A DNA stretch of 64,000 nucleotides, from contig VTFK01000026.1 in assembly GCA_009617715.1 (NCBI GenBank), positions 1 to 64,000 on the forward strand, read 5' to 3'. The notes beneath the pieces are model-generated. The model was not told where the DNA came from, did not search any database, and worked only from the letters and a program-made list of their open reading frames with translations. This document shows positions 60,150 to 64,000 of the stretch, piece after piece (positions within the stretch are counted from its first letter, which is position 1; every line of letters begins with the position of its first letter). A program made the translations under genes and the position numbers. Source of the DNA: Plectrocnemia conspersa (lineage: Eukaryota > Arthropoda > Insecta > Trichoptera > Polycentropodidae).

Positions 60150-60920
60150 GCATTTAAGCCTACAACTGGCACACAATCGTTTTTTACCTACGATCTTCCA
60201 GTTTTGGTATCCTAAATTTTTTGGGTCATGCCTTATATTTTTTGTTCTGTGGCTATAATTTTATTAATATTTGTTCTTTATACAAGCTGCTAATTTTTTT
60301 ATGCTCAGTCAGCTGCTCCACCCCGTGATTTACATTTTTAATAACTCCAAATATTTTTCTCAGGATCTTCTAATCGAAAGACTTAAGCTGGAAGTCTTAT
60401 TTTTAGATCAGATCCCAAGCCTCACATCCGCATGGACCGACTGACCGTGTGATGGTTTTATATATCATTTTTTGAGCATCTGTTTATTATTCGGGATCCG
60501 AGTAAGTGCTTGAATGTATATATTTGCCCTGTTTCCGGCTTATATGGGTCTTTTAATATTTTTTGCCATTTTATTTTGCAAGCTCATGCTTATAATATAA
60601 TCATGTATTTTTTCAGCTGCTTCTTTACCAATGTCTGCATCACTCTGTTTTAATTTTCTAGTATGTGTATATTTTAGATATATTATAATATAATCTATCT
60701 GTTCTGTTACTTTTAATTTTTGAATAATGGTTTCAAGTACAAGATTAAGACTAATTATATTAGTGATTAAATTTCAAAAATATATTTCACTTAAATTTGT
60801 GGAGGAAATGTATCATTTGCTCTCTAGAGTATTTAACATTAGTTTTACTAGCTTTCGGGATACTCCTAGAGTTCTGAGCATCATATTTCAGCCCACGCTA
60901 TATGAATAACTGACGTAGAT
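60150..60920 (-). pseudogene. Old non-LTR retrotransposon relic (RT C-terminal region)
   Basis: Read on the minus strand, several frames in succession give AGNRANIYIQAL then MIYKT, a CEAWDL-like segment, KILRKIFGVIKNVN, KISSLYKEQILIK and KNLGYQNWKIVGKKRL. This order (AGNR..., ...YKTIIRPV, ...YGCEAW, ...R.ILRKIFGP, ...LYKEP) is the C-terminal signature of a second type of insect non-LTR element, distinct from the LINE at 17.6 kb. An upstream part around 60730-60920 reads GLKYDAQNSRS, then SKTNVKYSREQM, and may be the end of the RT palm. Numerous stops and frameshifts show it is old. The plus-strand frame at 60727-60909 is its antisense shadow. Confidence 0.6.
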
Positions 60921-62339
60921 TTATATTAAATTCATGTTTGCCTGTAGAATTCAGCACTGCTTAATTCGTTTTTACGATTTTTAAGCATTGGAACAGTATT
61001 TCATTATTCAGGTGTCTCCGTACTTTCTCAGTTCTTATGCTTTATGTATTTTATTGCTGCTTTTTTTTGCGCCGAGTCTTAAATGGGTGCAGATTATGAG
61101 CAGGATCAGTGATGATGGTAGTCGAGCTCTCCAAAAATAATATAACTGTATATTTTGACGACTGGTTAATGACCTTTATTTATTTAAATCGCTCCATATT
61201 TTTATTACATATTTAATCGATACACGCGTATTATTGTCAATCACTTAATAATGAGCAACACGTATAAAATATTAATTACATTTAATTAATTTGTAATATG
61301 TGTTCATTCAATTTATTTAATAAAAATAATATGCAATTAACTTGTCGGTTCCGACACCTTATTATTCTTGAGACTTGTAATTGCATTTGATATAGGTTCT
61401 TGTATTTGTTCTTTCGCGGTGTAGCATACCTCTTTTTGATCTTGGCGTAGATTTTCCATGTGATGATTGTTTGAATTGAGCAGTTCATATATTTTTTTTT
61501 ATTATATATATTTTCTCAGTCAAAATTAAATTATTCTGGTCCTTGATTATACAGTTTTAGCTTGGATTTTCAATTTAATTTTGTTTTTTTGCGACAATCT
61601 TGAATTTAAATTATCATACTTCGTATAATAGAAAAGCGATTTTAGTGTTTTTAATGTGAGTTGAAAGTACTTACATTACATATATTAGTGTAAAAAAGTT
61701 CATATTGCAACGAGTATGTTTTTTTTCAATTCAATTGTGCTAGAAACGCGACAAAGAAATATGACGAACATTAACAATTTCAGTCGTTTGTACAGACTTC
61801 AAATGAAAAAAAATAAACACACAGCGTTGGAAAAACAATAAAAAACACCAACAAAGCCCAATAAATCGCCATGTGCCTTTTTTTTCAACACATGAAAGAG
61901 TTTGAAAACACGTTGAAAATTTTATTTCACCAATACAAAAAATATTGGAAGCCTTTCGAAAATATAATATTGTTACGATATAATTATAAAATAAGGGCGT
62001 TTCAAATGAAATATTAAATATTTCTATTTATAGCAAAAAAAAAAGTTTTCAGTGGAGCTTTTGCATCATTGTTTATGCTAAACAGATTTAAAATAATACG
62101 TTACATTTTAATTATAAAAATATTACAACCATAATTTATATTGTAATAATTTAAGCGTTAAAAATTACCAGCGGCAATTATAATATAATTTAAATGAAAA
62201 ATTATTCATGCTAAATAATTTACGGCAACGTATAACGTATTAAACATGATTAAAATACTGGGCGTAAAAATTCTTTACTTGACTTTTATTTCATAGTATA
62301 TAATATTTTATACAATCGCAAACAAGCATCTATAAATCA
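60921..62339. other. AT-rich gene-free stretch
   Basis: Nothing further recognised. Up to about 61140 the composition is less AT-rich and may be more of the old non-LTR element. Confidence 0.4.
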
Positions 62340-62770
62340 ATGCTTGAACGCTACGGAAGCTTTACAACTCACAGGTGAAAAGCTCAACACCAAAAACAAC
62401 ATCAAAGCAAATCGACCCAATTTGGTCAAAGTGTGCAAAAGAATGGTATCGCCTTTAATTAATTTAATCAAACATAAAAAATACGTACATGTATGTGTGC
62501 ATTAAGCAAATTTTATACGGATGAAAGGAAAAGGGCTCGAAAAAGGATTTCTGTGTACGCAAAGTCGCATTTCGAATTGGTCTAAAAAATATCTGAAATT
62601 TTCCGAGAGCTAAAAAGAGATATACATTGCGGCAAATAACAATCCAATGAGGACCCTTTCGCATGTTAAACTCAATTAATATAATTAGATCTACAGCTTG
62701 AAAGCAAACCGTTGCGGATACGGGGAAGTGTGATAAATGATATGTTGAAATCCGAGTTCAAATGTATTTG
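62340..62770. promoter_or_regulatory. GC-richer noncoding block, candidate regulatory
   Basis: Modestly GC-richer, with CGAAAAAGGATTTCTGTG and ACCCTTTCGCATG words. The minus-strand frame at 62464-62664 lacks a recognised domain. Confidence 0.2.
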
Positions 62771-64000
62771 AATCAGACGTTCCATGATAAAATATTATAC
62801 ATATATAGATAATTCAACATACGTATGTGTACATTTACGGGCATTGTTGATAGTGGATATCGAAGAAAGCCCGTCATTCATCTTCTCATTCAAGTAAACT
62901 GACAGTTGCTGAACGTTCATACGTAATAAAAATACAAGTATGCCGGTCTAATATTTTGGAGCATGTTGTATAATAAATAAAGTGAAATATTTTTAGAAAA
63001 CATTTATATTTAATTTACAAGCTTTTTCCATTATATAGTCTTATTTAATCCTTAATTACGACAGTGATGGTGATGTATTATATATGACGAAAGTTAAAAA
63101 ATGCTACCTTTTTGGTGAAATGTCAGAGTGCAACAGATATTAAAATAAAAACCCGATATTTTAATTTGCATTGTTAATCGTTGAATATAAAAATATTTAT
63201 ATAACGTGTTATGTATCTAGCTTGAAAAAATATATTTTAATAAAACTGTATATAAAAGGAGGCATGACGTGGCATAAATTAGCTTACAAAAAATCAGATA
63301 TAAAAGAGGTTGTTCAAGAGTCAATTAATTTATATTTTATTAAATAACATTTCATATCACAAATCGAATAAAAACATCGACAATTCACCTCATTTTTAAA
63401 ACTTAATCTTGTCTCTAGAATTCTATAGTATATAATATTTAACTATTGCGACACAATAATCAAAATTAAGTTATTGAAAATCATACAAAAATTATCACAA
63501 TAAATTATTAAAAATTAAATATAATTTTAGTATTAATTATAGATTAATCTATAATTCAAATAGTATCTATCTGCTATTACATATAAAATAAATTTTGATT
63601 AAATAACTAATATATAATGCACTGTAGAATGCTATAAAACGACTATACATTGATATCTTTAAGAGAACTCACTGTGACAATGCAACAATGATCTCTATTA
63701 TATTTAGATAGAAGATTAAATATTATTTATTAAAGATTCAAAGCAAATCTATTATGATTTCCATGAAAGATTGTTTAAAAATTTGCCTTTCTAAATATTA
63801 AATTTGCCTTTCTAAATATATTTTTTGTAATAATTAAAATAAGACGAAAGACTTGAGATCTGAAGAATATTATGAGTGCTTAGTAACATAACAATCAAAT
63901 TATTTTATATTCTCTTGGGGCATATGGTTGCGCGTATTTTCTGTTTATTAATTCATTATCTGTGCTTTTGAAGAGCGCTGTTTAATTTTATTAATTGCTC
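62771..64000. other. AT-rich gene-free stretch
   Basis: Nothing coding recognised. A 21-bp direct repeat (AATTTGCCTTTCTAAATATT) occurs twice at about 63779-63820. Confidence 0.4.
63779..63820. repeat. 21-bp tandem repeat, two units
   Basis: AATTTGCCTTTCTAAATAT is repeated directly with a 21-bp period and no mismatches in the core, so the duplication is likely recent. Confidence 0.85.

Noticed and set aside
60727..60909. 60-codon plus-strand frame
   Set aside because: Lies antisense to the old non-LTR relic.

Overview
This is strongly AT-rich eukaryotic DNA, almost certainly from an arthropod and most likely an insect. No long host open reading frame, no ribosomal RNA and no bacterial-style gene packing are present. 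The recognisable coding sequence belongs to transposable elements typical of insects: an APE-type non-LTR retrotransposon of the Jockey/CR1 group, a mariner relic, hAT- and pogo-like non-autonomous elements and tRNA-derived (SINE-like) relics. The insect order cannot be decided from what is visible.

Layout. 0-6 kb is AT-rich and gene-free, with a 194-bp tandem duplication at 2.8-3.2 kb. 6.4-7.6 kb holds a dispersed repeat also found at 59.8 kb, a tandem duplication carrying a repeated splice-acceptor-like tract, and a GC-richer block. 10.2-11.9 kb holds a pogo-like and a hAT-like non-autonomous element. 12.3-13.1 kb is a GC-rich block ending in two tandem 30-nt candidate microexons. 13.8 kb carries the best copy of a three-copy LTR-like repeat (others at 28.4 and 37.7 kb). 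17.6-22.0 kb is a nearly full-length but broken LINE on the minus strand; a 5'-truncated sister copy lies on the plus strand at 57.7-59.0 kb. 24.7-25.0 kb is another tandem duplication. 28.0-28.25 kb and 39.4-39.5 kb hold tRNA-like SINE relics. 34.3-35.3 kb is an unassigned 1-kb element with perfect 21-bp terminal inverted repeats. 40.9-41.3 kb is a hAT-type MITE with a near-perfect target duplication. 55.6-56.0 kb is a mariner transposase relic, and 60.2-60.9 kb is a second, much older non-LTR relic.

Between these, AT-rich DNA alternates with roughly 20 blocks of 200-1000 bp that are clearly richer in GC and contain short words such as TTTATGG, TGTTTAC, GATAA and TAATTA. Their number and spacing, with no host gene in view, suggest an intron or intergenic 'gene desert' beside a developmental regulator, with the GC-richer blocks as candidate enhancers. 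That is an inference from composition alone; no conservation test could be run.

No genes here work together as a pathway. The only functional relations visible are within elements: ORF1 and ORF2 of the LINE, and non-autonomous DNA elements that would rely on transposases encoded elsewhere.
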